Source: Psychrobacillus psychrodurans (GTDB taxonomy: Bacteria; Bacillota; Bacilli; Bacillales_A; Planococcaceae). From it: a DNA stretch of 64,000 nt. The position numbers were made by a program, and so were the translations under genes. The first letter of the stretch is position 1, and the number at the start of each line of letters is the position of its first letter. The notes beneath the pieces are model-generated. The model was not told the origin of the DNA. It was given only the letters and a program-made list of their open reading frames with translations, and searched no databases. The stretch lies in NCBI RefSeq assembly GCF_027563345.1, contig NZ_JAMKBK010000002.1. The stretch is one strand, 5' to 3'. Of the stretch, positions 1 to 8,395 are shown in pieces.

Positions 1-12
1 GGGGGTGAGCTA

Positions 13-2379
13 ATGACTAAAATCAGAGTTCATGAATACGCGAAACAAATAGATAAATCAAGTAAAGAAGTTATTGAGCAACTAGGAAAGATGAATATTC
101 AAGTAACGAATCATATGTCAACACTTGAAGGTGAAGCTATCAAAAAGCTTGATGGTATTTATAAAAAGTCTACACAGCAAACAACTAAACCTGCACAAAC
201 ATCGTCAAAACCAGTACAACAAAATCAATCAAGACCAACTAATCAAGGTCAACAGCAAAGGTCTTCATCACAAGGACAGTCGAGACCGTCTAACCAAGGT
301 CAACAAAGACCTACATCACAAGGACAGTCGAGACCAGCTAACCAAGGTCAACAAAGACCAGCGTCACAAGGACAATCTAGACCTGCTAACCAATCGAATA
401 CAAAACCTGGTACATCAGGTACTAATACGCAAGCTAGTAGCACACAAGGAAGTAATAACCAACCTAAAAAGACATTTACTAACAACAAAGCTCCAGCTGG
501 TGCTTATCGTCCGGGTGGTCAAAATCGTCCAGGTGGTAATAGACCTGGTCAAAAATTCCAAAAACGTAGAAAAGGTCCTACTACACCAGTTCAACCACCA
601 GTACCAAGAAAAGAACGCGAACTTCCAGAGAAAATTACGTTTACCGATTCTTTAACTGTTCTAGAACTTTCGAAAAAAATTGGTCGTGAACCAGCAGAAA
701 TCATCAAAAAGTTATTCCTACTTGGCGTAATGGCGACAATAAATCAAGTGTTAGATAAGGATGCAATCGAACTTATTTGTGCAGACTATGGTGTAGAAGT
801 GGAAGAAGAAATTCGAATCGATATTACTGATTTAGAAGTTCACTTCGATCCTACTCCAGAAGACAGTACTAAGCAATCGGAGCGTCCACCAGTGGTTACA
901 ATTATGGGGCACGTTGACCATGGTAAAACAACCCTTCTTGACTCAATCCGTAATACAAAAGTAACTGCAGGGGAAGCAGGCGGTATTACTCAACATATCG
1001 GTGCCTACCAGATTATTGATAATGACAAAAAGATTACGTTCTTAGATACACCAGGACATGCTGCATTTACAACAATGCGTGCACGTGGTGCGAAAATTAC
1101 GGATATTACGATTCTGGTAGTTGCAGCAGATGATGGTGTTATGCCTCAAACTGTAGAAGCCATTAACCATGCTAAAGCAGCTGAGGTTCCAATTATCGTT
1201 GCAGTTAATAAGATGGATAAACCATCTGCTAACCCTGACCGTGTTATGCAGGAGTTAACAGAGCATGGATTAGTTCCAGAAGCATGGGGTGGAGAAACAA
1301 TCTTCGTGCCAATTTCAGCCCTTAAAGGTGAAGGAATCGAAAATCTATTAGAAATGGTATTACTTGTGTCTGAGGTTGGAGAGTTAAAAGCAAATCCAAA
1401 TCGCCTTGCATTAGGAACTGTAATTGAAGCACAACTTGACAAGGGTAGAGGTTCTGTTGCTACATTGTTAGTTCAAGATGGTACGTTAAAAGTTGGAGAT
1501 CCTATCGTTGTTGGTCATGCATTTGGCCGTGTAAGAGCAATGGTTAATGATCTTGGTCGTCGTGTGAAAGAAGCAGGTCCATCTACTCCAGTAGAGATTA
1601 CTGGTTTAAACGAAGTCCCTCAAGCGGGTGATCGTTTTGTCGTATTTGAAGATGAAAAAACAGCTCGTCAAGTTGGAGAATCCCGTGCATCAGAAGCTCA
1701 AGTAACTCAACGTTCAGAAAAAACTCGTGTGACATTAGACAATTTATTTGATCAAATGAAACAAGGTGAAATGAAAGAGTTAAACTTAATCGTTAAAGCA
1801 GACGTTCAAGGTACTGTTGAAGCTATGGCTGCTTCCCTTATGAAAATTGATGTTGAAGGTGTTAATGTCCGCATCATTCACACTGGAGCAGGAGCTATTA
1901 CAGAATCAGATATTAGCTTAGCAGCTGCATCGAATGCAATTGTTATTGGATTTAACGTACGTCCAGATACAAATGCTAAACGTATGGCAGATCAAGAAGG
2001 CGTAGATATTCGTCTGCACCGTATTATCTATAAAGTAATCGAAGAAATTGAATATGCGATGAAGGGACTTCTTGACCCAGAATTTCAAGAAAAAATCATC
2101 GGTCAAGCGGAAGTTCGTGAAACTTTCAAAGTATCTAAAGTTGGTACGATTGCTGGTTCCTACGTTACAGAGGGTAAAATTTCTAGAGATAGTGGTGTTC
2201 GTGTCATTCGTGACGGAATCGTTATTTTTGAAGGTGAACTTGATACACTAAAACGCTTCAAGGATGATGCAAAAGAGGTTGCTAAAGGATATGAATGTGG
2301 TATCACTATTAAAGGCTTTAATGATATCAAAGAAAGCGATATCGTAGAGGCGTATATCATGGAAGAAATTAAACGATAA
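13..2379 (+). CDS. infB: Translation initiation factor IF-2
   Basis: This 788-residue GTPase delivers initiator fMet-tRNA to the 30S subunit and promotes subunit joining. An IF2_N domain occupies about residues 1-52 and a second IF2_N-like segment about 208-265. They are separated by a Q/N/S/G/P-rich linker (about 54-190) that carries a tandem repeat. The G domain shows GHVDHGKT near residue 299 (G1), DTPGHAAF near 345 (G3) and NKMDKP near 399 (G4), followed by the beta-barrel and C-terminal fMet-tRNA-binding domains. The ATG is preceded by a GGGGTGAG ribosome binding site at the very start of the window, so the gene is complete. It overlaps ylxP by one base, as in the Bacillus nusA-infB operon whose first genes would lie upstream. 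Identity is near certain. Confidence 0.98.
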   Translation: MTKIRVHEYAKQIDKSSKEVIEQLGKMNIQVTNHMSTLEGEAIKKLDGIYKKSTQQTTKPAQTSSKPVQQNQSRPTNQGQQQRSSSQGQSRPSNQGQQRPTSQGQSRPANQGQQRPASQGQSRPANQSNTKPGTSGTNTQASSTQGSNNQPKKTFTNNKAPAGAYRPGGQNRPGGNRPGQKFQKRRKGPTTPVQPPVPRKERELPEKITFTDSLTVLELSKKIGREPAEIIKKLFLLGVMATINQVLDKDAIELICADYGVEVEEEIRIDITDLEVHFDPTPEDSTKQSERPPVVTIMGHVDHGKTTLLDSIRNTKVTAGEAGGITQHIGAYQIIDNDKKITFLDTPGHAAFTTMRARGAKITDITILVVAADDGVMPQTVEAINHAKAAEVPIIVAVNKMDKPSANPDRVMQELTEHGLVPEAWGGETIFVPISALKGEGIENLLEMVLLVSEVGELKANPNRLALGTVIEAQLDKGRGSVATLLVQDGTLKVGDPIVVGHAFGRVRAMVNDLGRRVKEAGPSTPVEITGLNEVPQAGDRFVVFEDEKTARQVGESRASEAQVTQRSEKTRVTLDNLFDQMKQGEMKELNLIVKADVQGTVEAMAASLMKIDVEGVNVRIIHTGAGAITESDISLAAASNAIVIGFNVRPDTNAKRMADQEGVDIRLHRIIYKVIEEIEYAMKGLLDPEFQEKIIGQAEVRETFKVSKVGTIAGSYVTEGKISRDSGVRVIRDGIVIFEGELDTLKRFKDDAKEVAKGYECGITIKGFNDIKESDIVEAYIMEEIKR
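241..410 (+). repeat. 48-bp in-frame tandem repeat in the infB linker
   Basis: A 48-bp unit encoding 16 residues (pattern SQGQSRPxNQGQQRPx) starts at about 268, 316 and 364. Partial units flank it on both sides. The copies differ by only a few bases, so the repeat is recent and probably variable in copy number between strains. It lies in the flexible linker between the two IF2_N segments, where length is tolerated. Confidence 0.85.
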
Positions 2380-2657
2380 TGATTGTATATGCAGATTGCG
2401 AATTTCTCGTTCCTACTGCACATTCTTTAAAAGAAAAGCGAGCAGTCCTTCAACGAATGCTCACTAGAACAAAACAGAAGTATAATGTTTCTATTTCAGA
2501 ATTAGATCATCAAGATACATGGCAGCGTACTACTATAGGAATCGTTTCAATTGCCTCACAAAAAGATGCAGCTGAACGAGAGCTTATGAACGCCATCCGT
2601 TTTCTCGAATCTAATCCTGAATGGGAATGCATTAATATAAGTAAAGAATATTTATAA
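2379..2657 (+). CDS. ylxP: DUF503 family protein YlxP
   Basis: This 92-residue protein of the DUF503/YlxP family sits between infB and rbfA, as in B. subtilis. It begins with a short hydrophobic strand (MIVYADCEFLVP) and carries the family's SLKEKR segment near residue 17 and a WQRTTIGI stretch near 48. The ATG overlaps the last base of the infB stop codon, which implies translational coupling. YlxP-type proteins have been linked to ribosome assembly, but no reaction is assigned and none can be read from the sequence. Family assignment is firm; the function is open. Confidence 0.9.
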   Translation: MIVYADCEFLVPTAHSLKEKRAVLQRMLTRTKQKYNVSISELDHQDTWQRTTIGIVSIASQKDAAERELMNAIRFLESNPEWECINISKEYL

Positions 2658-2679
2658 ATGAAAATGAGGTGTAGCGATC

Positions 2680-3021
2680 ATGTCAATGCGTGCTAACCGA
2701 GTTGCTGAACAAATGAAAAAAGAGTTGGGCGAAATAATCGGACGTAAGTTAAAGGACCCACGTATCGGTTTTATCACAGTAACGGATGTAGCTGTTACTG
2801 GTGATTTACAACAAGCGACTATTTACATTACAGTCCTTGAAGGAAACCGTGCTGATACTTTAAAAGCATTAGAAAAAGCGAAAGGATTTATTCGTTCGGA
2901 AATTGGGCAGCGTATTCGCTTACGTATTACGCCTGAACTAATCTTTGAATATGATGAATCTGCAGCTTATGGTAATCGTATCGATGATTTATTAAGACAA
3001 ATTAATAAACCATCTGAGTAA
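2680..3021 (+). CDS. rbfA: Ribosome-binding factor A
   Basis: RbfA is a 113-residue KH-fold protein that binds immature 30S particles and helps process and fold the 5' end of 16S rRNA. The start MSMRANRVAEQMKKEL and the segment LKDPRIGFITVTDVAVTGDL are family hallmarks, and length is normal. A GAGGTG ribosome binding site precedes the ATG, 22 bp after ylxP. The gene closes the infB transcription unit and is followed by a strong hairpin before truB. Confidence 0.97.
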   Translation: MSMRANRVAEQMKKELGEIIGRKLKDPRIGFITVTDVAVTGDLQQATIYITVLEGNRADTLKALEKAKGFIRSEIGQRIRLRITPELIFEYDESAAYGNRIDDLLRQINKPSE

Positions 3022-3031
3022 TAAAACAAAC

Positions 3032-3068
3032 AAAGAAGTCTGCTTATTTTATTGAAGCAGACTTCTTT
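3032..3068 (+). terminator. Hairpin between rbfA and truB
   Basis: A perfect 14-bp stem (AAAGAAGTCTGCTT paired with its complement) closes a 9-nt loop. The downstream U-run is poor, so it may attenuate rather than stop transcription into truB, which starts only 23 bp later. Confidence 0.65.
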
Positions 3069-3091
3069 GTTATATACCGGGGGTGAACTGC

Positions 3092-4012
3092 ATGTACGAA
3101 GGAATATTGCCTTTATGGAAAGAAAAAGGAATGACTTCACATGATTGTGTATTTAAACTTAGAAAAATACTAAAAATGAAACGAATTGGACATACTGGAA
3201 CATTGGATCCTAGTGTTGAGGGAGTTTTACCCATCTGTTTAGGGCAAGCTACTAAGGTGTCTGAATACATAATGGATCAAGGAAAAACGTATGTAGCTAC
3301 TATTTCTATTGGTACATCAACGACGACTGAAGATGCAGATGGAGATATTGTAGAAAATGACTCTAGCCTAAAATCTTTTTCCCGTGAACAAATTTTAGGA
3401 GTATTAGAAAAGTTGACTGGAGAAATTACTCAAATTCCTCCTATGTATTCAGCAGTCAAAGTGAACGGGAAAAAGTTGTATGAATATGCCCGTGAAGGAA
3501 AAGAAGTAGAACGTCCAAGTAGGAAAGTGATGATTCATAATATTAACTTATTGGATGATGCAGGTACTTTTTCAGGCAAGGAGGTTACCTTTAACATAGA
3601 AATTGACTGTGGAAAAGGAACCTATATCCGAACACTTGCTGTTCAAATTGGTGAACTTCTTGGTTATCCTGCACATATGTCGTCTTTGGTTAGAACTTCT
3701 TCAGGAAGCTTTACTAAAGCTCAATGCCTAACTTTAACCAATGTACAGGAAGCTGTTAATGAACAAACTTTATCAGATACATTACTCCCTTTAAAAGATG
3801 CATTATCGGATTGGCCAACAATTGAAGTGAATGATCAAAACATAAAGAGTATTACGAATGGACAAGTAGTAGAAATCCATCCATTACTAGCTGAAAATGA
3901 GAAAGTTGTATTTTTATTGCTGGAGAATCCGATTGCAGTTTATATTAAACATCCAACAAAAAATGGTATGATGAAACCAGAAAAAATGTTTTCATCTGAA
4001 AAAGGAGATTAA
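3092..4012 (+). CDS. truB: tRNA pseudouridine(55) synthase TruB
   Basis: TruB converts U55 of the T-loop of tRNAs to pseudouridine. The 306-residue protein shows the catalytic GTLDPSVEG motif with the nucleophilic Asp near residue 39, YSAVKVNGKKLYEYAR near 120 and a C-terminal PUA-like region. An in-frame GTG at 3083 is possible, but it overlaps the GGGGGTG ribosome binding site; the ATG at 3092 has correct spacing and was chosen. The gene sits two bases ahead of ribF, as in other Bacillales. Confidence 0.97.
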   Translation: MYEGILPLWKEKGMTSHDCVFKLRKILKMKRIGHTGTLDPSVEGVLPICLGQATKVSEYIMDQGKTYVATISIGTSTTTEDADGDIVENDSSLKSFSREQILGVLEKLTGEITQIPPMYSAVKVNGKKLYEYAREGKEVERPSRKVMIHNINLLDDAGTFSGKEVTFNIEIDCGKGTYIRTLAVQIGELLGYPAHMSSLVRTSSGSFTKAQCLTLTNVQEAVNEQTLSDTLLPLKDALSDWPTIEVNDQNIKSITNGQVVEIHPLLAENEKVVFLLLENPIAVYIKHPTKNGMMKPEKMFSSEKGD

Positions 4013-4013
4013 T

Positions 4014-4967
4014 ATGGACGTACATCACTTAGCTTATCCCAATCATTTATTTAACAATAAATCAAACGAAGCATATTCTATGGCTATTGGATTTTTCGAT
4101 GGTGTGCATAATGGTCACCAAGCAGTAATTCAAGAAGCACTTAATAGAGGAAAAGAGTTAAATATTAAAACGGCAGTTATGACCTTTGATCCCCATCCTT
4201 CATTAGTATTAGGCGGTAGAAAAGAAAAAGTATTCTATATAACACCTCTTCAAGAAAAAATAGAAATTTTGAAAAAATTGGGAGTGGACGCGGTTTTTGT
4301 TGTTCGATTTACTTCCGACTTTGCAAAATTAACACCTGAGCAATTTATCGAATTTTTTATTGTACAAGCAAATGTTAAGCATGTTACAGCAGGTTTTGAT
4401 TTCTCATTTGGAGCTTTTGGAAAAGGAACTATGAAAGATATGGAGCTTCTTTCTGTTGGTAGATTTAAAGTATCAGTTGTAGATAAAAAGGAGTTAGTTG
4501 GTGACAAGATTAGCTCAACTCGTATTAGATCAGAGCTAACTGTTGGTAATATGGAGCAAGTAAAGGAATTATTAGGGAGACCCTTTAAGTTAACAGGGGT
4601 AGTTATACATGGAGACAAAAGAGGAAGAACTATTAACTTCCCAACGGCAAATGTCGATCCATCTGAGGGGCAATTTACACCAGCAATTGGGGTTTATGCA
4701 GTTAAAATTTGTGTTCAGGAGACTTGGCATGAAGGTGTATGTAATGTAGGCTATAAACCAACATTTAATAATCCCGAAGAGAAAAAGCTTTCAATTGAAG
4801 TACATATTTTTAACTTTGATCAATCTATTTATGGTGAAGAAGTAACGGTACTTTGGTATAAGCGCATTAGATCAGAACAAAAATTCAATGGAATTGAAGA
4901 ATTAAAAGAACAAATCGGAAAAGACAAGCAAGTTGCAATTGAGTTCTTTAAAAAAGAAGATGACTGA
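4014..4967 (+). CDS. ribF: Bifunctional riboflavin kinase / FAD synthetase
   Basis: This 317-residue enzyme (RibC in B. subtilis naming) phosphorylates riboflavin to FMN and adenylylates FMN to FAD. The N-terminal nucleotidyltransferase domain has GFFDGVHNGHQ near residue 27, a HIGH-like motif, and SSTRIRSEL near 167. The C-terminal kinase domain has RGRTINFPTANV near 203 and the GYKPTFN segment near 245. Its product FMN is the ligand of the riboswitches found later in the window, so the two loci are functionally linked. It is probably cotranscribed with truB and ends in a clear terminator. Confidence 0.97.
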   Translation: MDVHHLAYPNHLFNNKSNEAYSMAIGFFDGVHNGHQAVIQEALNRGKELNIKTAVMTFDPHPSLVLGGRKEKVFYITPLQEKIEILKKLGVDAVFVVRFTSDFAKLTPEQFIEFFIVQANVKHVTAGFDFSFGAFGKGTMKDMELLSVGRFKVSVVDKKELVGDKISSTRIRSELTVGNMEQVKELLGRPFKLTGVVIHGDKRGRTINFPTANVDPSEGQFTPAIGVYAVKICVQETWHEGVCNVGYKPTFNNPEEKKLSIEVHIFNFDQSIYGEEVTVLWYKRIRSEQKFNGIEELKEQIGKDKQVAIEFFKKEDD

Positions 4968-4977
4968 TAATAGATTT

Positions 4978-5006
4978 GCTACCGAAGTTTAATTTCGGTA
5001 GCTTTT
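4978..5006 (+). terminator. Terminator after ribF
   Basis: A 9-bp stem GCTACCGAA / TTCGGTAGC is followed by TTTT. Confidence 0.85.
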
Positions 5007-5051
5007 GCCCCATGTACACTGTTTTCTGGTTCTTATAAGAATGATTTATAC

Positions 5052-5550
5052 TACTGATTTCCGTTTCAGGTGGGCGCTTTCCGCGGGCGAGGCCGAGCCT
5101 CCTCGTTCGCTACGCTCCCTGTGGGTCTCGACTTACTCGCTTATCCCGCTGGAGTCGCCACCTTGCACTCCAATCAATGTAAAGTGTAGTTCTACACTCT
5201 GAGATAGGACAAAGCATATCCCTAAGATAATAAAAGTAATCAGAATTATTACAGGGATAAAACCGCCCGCTTGATAGGTATACAATTTTATAATGAACAA
5301 AGTAAGTGGTTTTTGTTTTATTTAAGTCCACTTCATCATTACTTATTTAAAGATAGAACACGTATATGTAGGTGGTTTTATAACCAATTATTTTTTTAAT
5401 AAAGTGGACCTAGTTAATTGGAGCACAGAGCGGCGACTCCTGTGGGAACAGCGCGAGCTGAAGACCCTGGACTGAGCATAGCGAGGGAAGCGGCTGAAGC
5501 CGTGCCCCACGGAAAGCGTCCGCTCGGAGCGGAAATTAACGGCATATTTA
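5052..5550. repeat. Composite intergenic element, copy E1
   Basis: The 750-bp gap between ribF and rpsO holds a GC-rich left arm (about 5052-5182), an AT-rich core (about 5183-5402) and a GC-rich right arm in inverted orientation (about 5403-5550). The left arm carries the marks GCTTTCCGCGGGC and GCTGGAGTCGCCACC. The right arm carries their reverse complements as GGCGACTCC and CACGGAAAGCGTCCGCTC. Core landmarks, including AGGGATAAAACCGCC and AACACGTATAT, recur in E3 (about 16100-16690) and partly in E2 (about 9703-9900). No plausible gene is encoded. The base composition contrasts sharply with the surroundings. Nothing further is seen from 5551 to 5640. Confidence 0.8.
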
Positions 5551-5755
5551 GGTTTTTGTTCTTAGAGGATTGGGCATCTTTTTGTCCGATGTATCTGATA
5601 AGATGAATGTTCTCCATAACTAATTAGTTGCTTCGCCAACCTATTTATGATAATCTTTATAAGTACAATACCGTACTTAACCTTTCCTTGGCTTTTTCGA
5701 TTCTCCAACGATTGCTCAGGATTAGGGGATAACTAGAATTTAGGAGGAAAACAAC

Positions 5756-6025
5756 ATGGCAATTACACAAGAACGCAAAAATGAACTAATCGCTGAGTAC
5801 AGAACTCACGAAAGTGATACTGGATCTGCTGATATTCAAATCGCAATTCTTACTGAAGAGATTAACTCTTTAAACGAACATTTACGTACTCATAAGAAAG
5901 ATCATCACTCACGTCGTGGTCTATTCAAAATGGTTGGACGTCGTCGTAACTTGTTAAAATACTTACGTGAAAACGAAGTATCACGTTACCGTGATCTAAT
6001 CGCAAAACTTGGATTACGTCGATAA
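5756..6025 (+). CDS. rpsO: 30S ribosomal protein S15
   Basis: This 89-residue S15 protein binds the central domain of 16S rRNA early in 30S assembly. The sequence matches the family from end to end: MAITQERKNELIAEYR, then HESDTGSADIQIA, then the HHSRRGL and GRRRNLLKYL motifs. An AGGAGG ribosome binding site lies seven bases before the ATG. The roughly 110-nt leader after element E1 may hold the S15 autoregulatory structure known in Gram-positives, but I could not establish its fold. A terminator follows directly. Confidence 0.98.
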   Translation: MAITQERKNELIAEYRTHESDTGSADIQIAILTEEINSLNEHLRTHKKDHHSRRGLFKMVGRRRNLLKYLRENEVSRYRDLIAKLGLRR

Positions 6026-6039
6026 GATTCGATTTAGGA

Positions 6040-6065
6040 AAGCGGGATTTATCCCGCTTTTTCTT
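6040..6065 (+). terminator. Terminator after rpsO
   Basis: An 8-bp stem AAGCGGGA / TCCCGCTT with a TTTA loop is followed by a run of T. Confidence 0.9.
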
Positions 6066-6087
6066 TTGCATAAAAAACTTCGCATAG

Positions 6088-6117
6088 TTGAAAGATTTTT
6101 GATACACTACTTATGAT
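6088..6117 (+). promoter_or_regulatory. Likely sigma-A promoter of pnp
   Basis: TTGAAA at 6088 and TATGAT at 6112 are separated by 18 bp. They lie between the rpsO terminator and the pnp ribosome binding site (GAGAGGAG at about 6162). Confidence 0.55.
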
Positions 6118-6180
6118 ACATATAACCATTATATACCCTTTTTTTAAGGAGTTTTTGAAGTCGAGAGGAGTCCAGATTAC

Positions 6181-8301
6181 ATGAGTGAAAAGAAAGTATT
6201 TACGTACGAATGGGCAGGACGCCCGTTGCAAGTAGAAATAGGGCAACTTGCAAAACAAGCGAACGGAGCAGTTTTAGTAAGATACGGGGATACTACTGTA
6301 TTATCTGTAGCAACTGCATCGAAAAACCCTAAGAATTTAGACTTCTTCCCATTAACAGTTAACTACGAGGAAAAACTTTACGCAGTAGGGAAAATACCAG
6401 GTGGATTTATTAAGCGTGAAGGGCGTCCATCGGAACGTGCAATCTTAACTAGTCGTTTAATTGACCGTCCAATTCGTCCTTTATTCCCTGATGGATTCCG
6501 TAACGAGGTACAAGTTATTTCAATCGTTATGTCTGTTGACCAAAACTGTTCTTCAGAGATGGCAGCAATGTTAGGGTCTTCTTTAGCTCTTAGCGTTTCA
6601 GACATTCCATTTGATGGACCAATTGCAGGTGCACAAGTTGGGTTAATTGGCGAAGAACTAATTATTAATCCCACAGTTGAGCAAATGGAGAAGAGCACTT
6701 TAGATCTAACTGTTGCTGGAACGAAAGACGCTATCAACATGGTTGAAGCTGGAGCAAAAGAAGTTTCAGAGGAAACGGTTCTTGAAGCAATTATGTTTGG
6801 TCATAATGAAATTATCAAGTTAATCGAATTCCAAGAAAAAGTAGTAGCTGAAGTTGGAAAAGCGAAAAAAGATATTCCTCTGTTTGAGTTGGATAAAGAG
6901 CTTTTCGAAGAAGTGAAGGGCATTTGCGAAGTAAAACTTGTACAAGCAATTCAAGTACAAGAAAAGCACGCTCGTGAAGATGCTATTACTGAAGTAAAAA
7001 CAGAAGTTTTAGAACAATACACAGAAAAAGAAGCTACAGACGAAACGTTGAAACAAGTGCGTGAAATTTTAGACGCAATGGTAAAAGACGAAGTTCGTCG
7101 TTTGATTACAGAAGATAAAATTCGCCCTGATGGCCGTGGAGTAGCGGAAATCCGTCCTCTTTCGTCAGAAGTTGGCGTATTACCTAGAACACATGGTTCT
7201 GGATTGTTTACACGTGGTCAAACACAAGCTTTGAGTATATGTACTTTAGGACCTCTAGGTGATGTTCAAATTATTGATGGTATCGGTCTAGAAGAAACTA
7301 AACGCTTCATGCACCATTACAACTTCCCACAATTTAGTGTTGGAGAAACTGGTCCTATTCGTGCTCCAGGTCGTCGTGAAATTGGACACGGTGCATTAGG
7401 AGAACGTGCTTTAGAAGCAGTTATTCCAGATGAAGCTGATTTTCCATATACACTTCGTTTAGTAGCTGAAGTATTAGAATCTAATGGTTCTACATCACAA
7501 GCAAGTATTTGTGCGTCTACTCTTGCGATGATGGACGCAGGTGTTCCTTTAAAAGCACCTGTTGCGGGTATTGCAATGGGACTTGTGAAAAAAGGCGAAC
7601 ATTATACAATTTTAACGGATATTCAAGGGATGGAAGATCATCTAGGAGATATGGACTTTAAAGTAGCTGGTACATCTAAAGGAATCACAGCACTTCAAAT
7701 GGACATTAAAATTGATGGGTTATCAAGAACAATTCTTGAAGAAGCGTTAGAACAAGCTAAAATTGGCCGTATGCAAATTTTAGAAAGTATGCTTGCAACA
7801 ATTTCTGACCCACGTGAGAAGTTGTCTAAATATGCGCCTAAGATTGTTGTTATCAAGATTAATCCGGATAAAATCCGTGATGTAATTGGACCAGGTGGTA
7901 AACAAATTAATAAAATTATCGATGAAACAGGTGTGAAAATTGATACAGAGCAAGATGGTACAATTTATATCGCTTCAGCTGATGAAGAGATGATTGCACG
8001 TGCAAAAGAAATTATCGAAAACATCGTGCGAGTTGCCCAGGTTGGCGAATATTACTTAGGAAAAGTAAAACGAATTGAAAAATTCGGTGCTTTCGTAGAG
8101 ATTTTCTCAGGAAAAGATGGTTTATTGCATATTTCGGAAATTCAAGAGGAACGTACGAAAAATGTAGAGGACGTCCTTAAATTAGGTGATGAGCTTTTAG
8201 TGAAAGTAATCGAGATCGACAACCAAGGTCGTGTCAACTTATCTCGTAAAGTTGTAATTAAGGAAGAAAAAGAACGCGCTGAGCAACAAGAAAACAAATA
8301 A
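6181..8301 (+). CDS. pnp: Polyribonucleotide nucleotidyltransferase (PNPase)
   Basis: PNPase degrades RNA 3' to 5' by phosphorolysis and forms a trimeric ring. The 706-residue protein has two RNase PH domains (about 10-225 and 310-540) around a helical linker. A KH domain follows near 555-615, with IGPGGKQINKI, and an S1 domain near 620-690, with GAFVEIFSGKDGLLHISEI. Length is typical. It is the usual partner downstream of rpsO. In B. subtilis ylxY follows; here a terminator and mlpA follow instead. Confidence 0.98.
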   Translation: MSEKKVFTYEWAGRPLQVEIGQLAKQANGAVLVRYGDTTVLSVATASKNPKNLDFFPLTVNYEEKLYAVGKIPGGFIKREGRPSERAILTSRLIDRPIRPLFPDGFRNEVQVISIVMSVDQNCSSEMAAMLGSSLALSVSDIPFDGPIAGAQVGLIGEELIINPTVEQMEKSTLDLTVAGTKDAINMVEAGAKEVSEETVLEAIMFGHNEIIKLIEFQEKVVAEVGKAKKDIPLFELDKELFEEVKGICEVKLVQAIQVQEKHAREDAITEVKTEVLEQYTEKEATDETLKQVREILDAMVKDEVRRLITEDKIRPDGRGVAEIRPLSSEVGVLPRTHGSGLFTRGQTQALSICTLGPLGDVQIIDGIGLEETKRFMHHYNFPQFSVGETGPIRAPGRREIGHGALGERALEAVIPDEADFPYTLRLVAEVLESNGSTSQASICASTLAMMDAGVPLKAPVAGIAMGLVKKGEHYTILTDIQGMEDHLGDMDFKVAGTSKGITALQMDIKIDGLSRTILEEALEQAKIGRMQILESMLATISDPREKLSKYAPKIVVIKINPDKIRDVIGPGGKQINKIIDETGVKIDTEQDGTIYIASADEEMIARAKEIIENIVRVAQVGEYYLGKVKRIEKFGAFVEIFSGKDGLLHISEIQEERTKNVEDVLKLGDELLVKVIEIDNQGRVNLSRKVVIKEEKERAEQQENK

Positions 8302-8322
8302 TCAACAATATCAGCACGACAT

Positions 8323-8363
8323 AAAAGGTTGACCGTAGACATGTAGCTACGGCAACCTTTTTA
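8323..8363 (+). terminator. Terminator after pnp
   Basis: A long stem pairs AAAAGGTTG-CCGTAG with CTACGG-CAACCTTTT, followed by T residues. Confidence 0.88.
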
Positions 8364-8395
8364 AATAGCTGAATAGAATAAACAGAGGTGTTAAT

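Noticed and set aside
125..655. 176-codon open frame overlapping infB on the same strand
   Set aside because: It lies fully within infB in another phase and owes its length to the 48-bp repeat, which lacks stops in that phase. The product is a low-complexity basic chain with no family resemblance.
5005..5202. Possible small protein genes in the GC-rich arms (also at 5414-5617 and 16484-16804)
   Set aside because: The frames follow repeat sequence in several phases and both strands, without ribosome binding sites, and they recur only as the repeat does.
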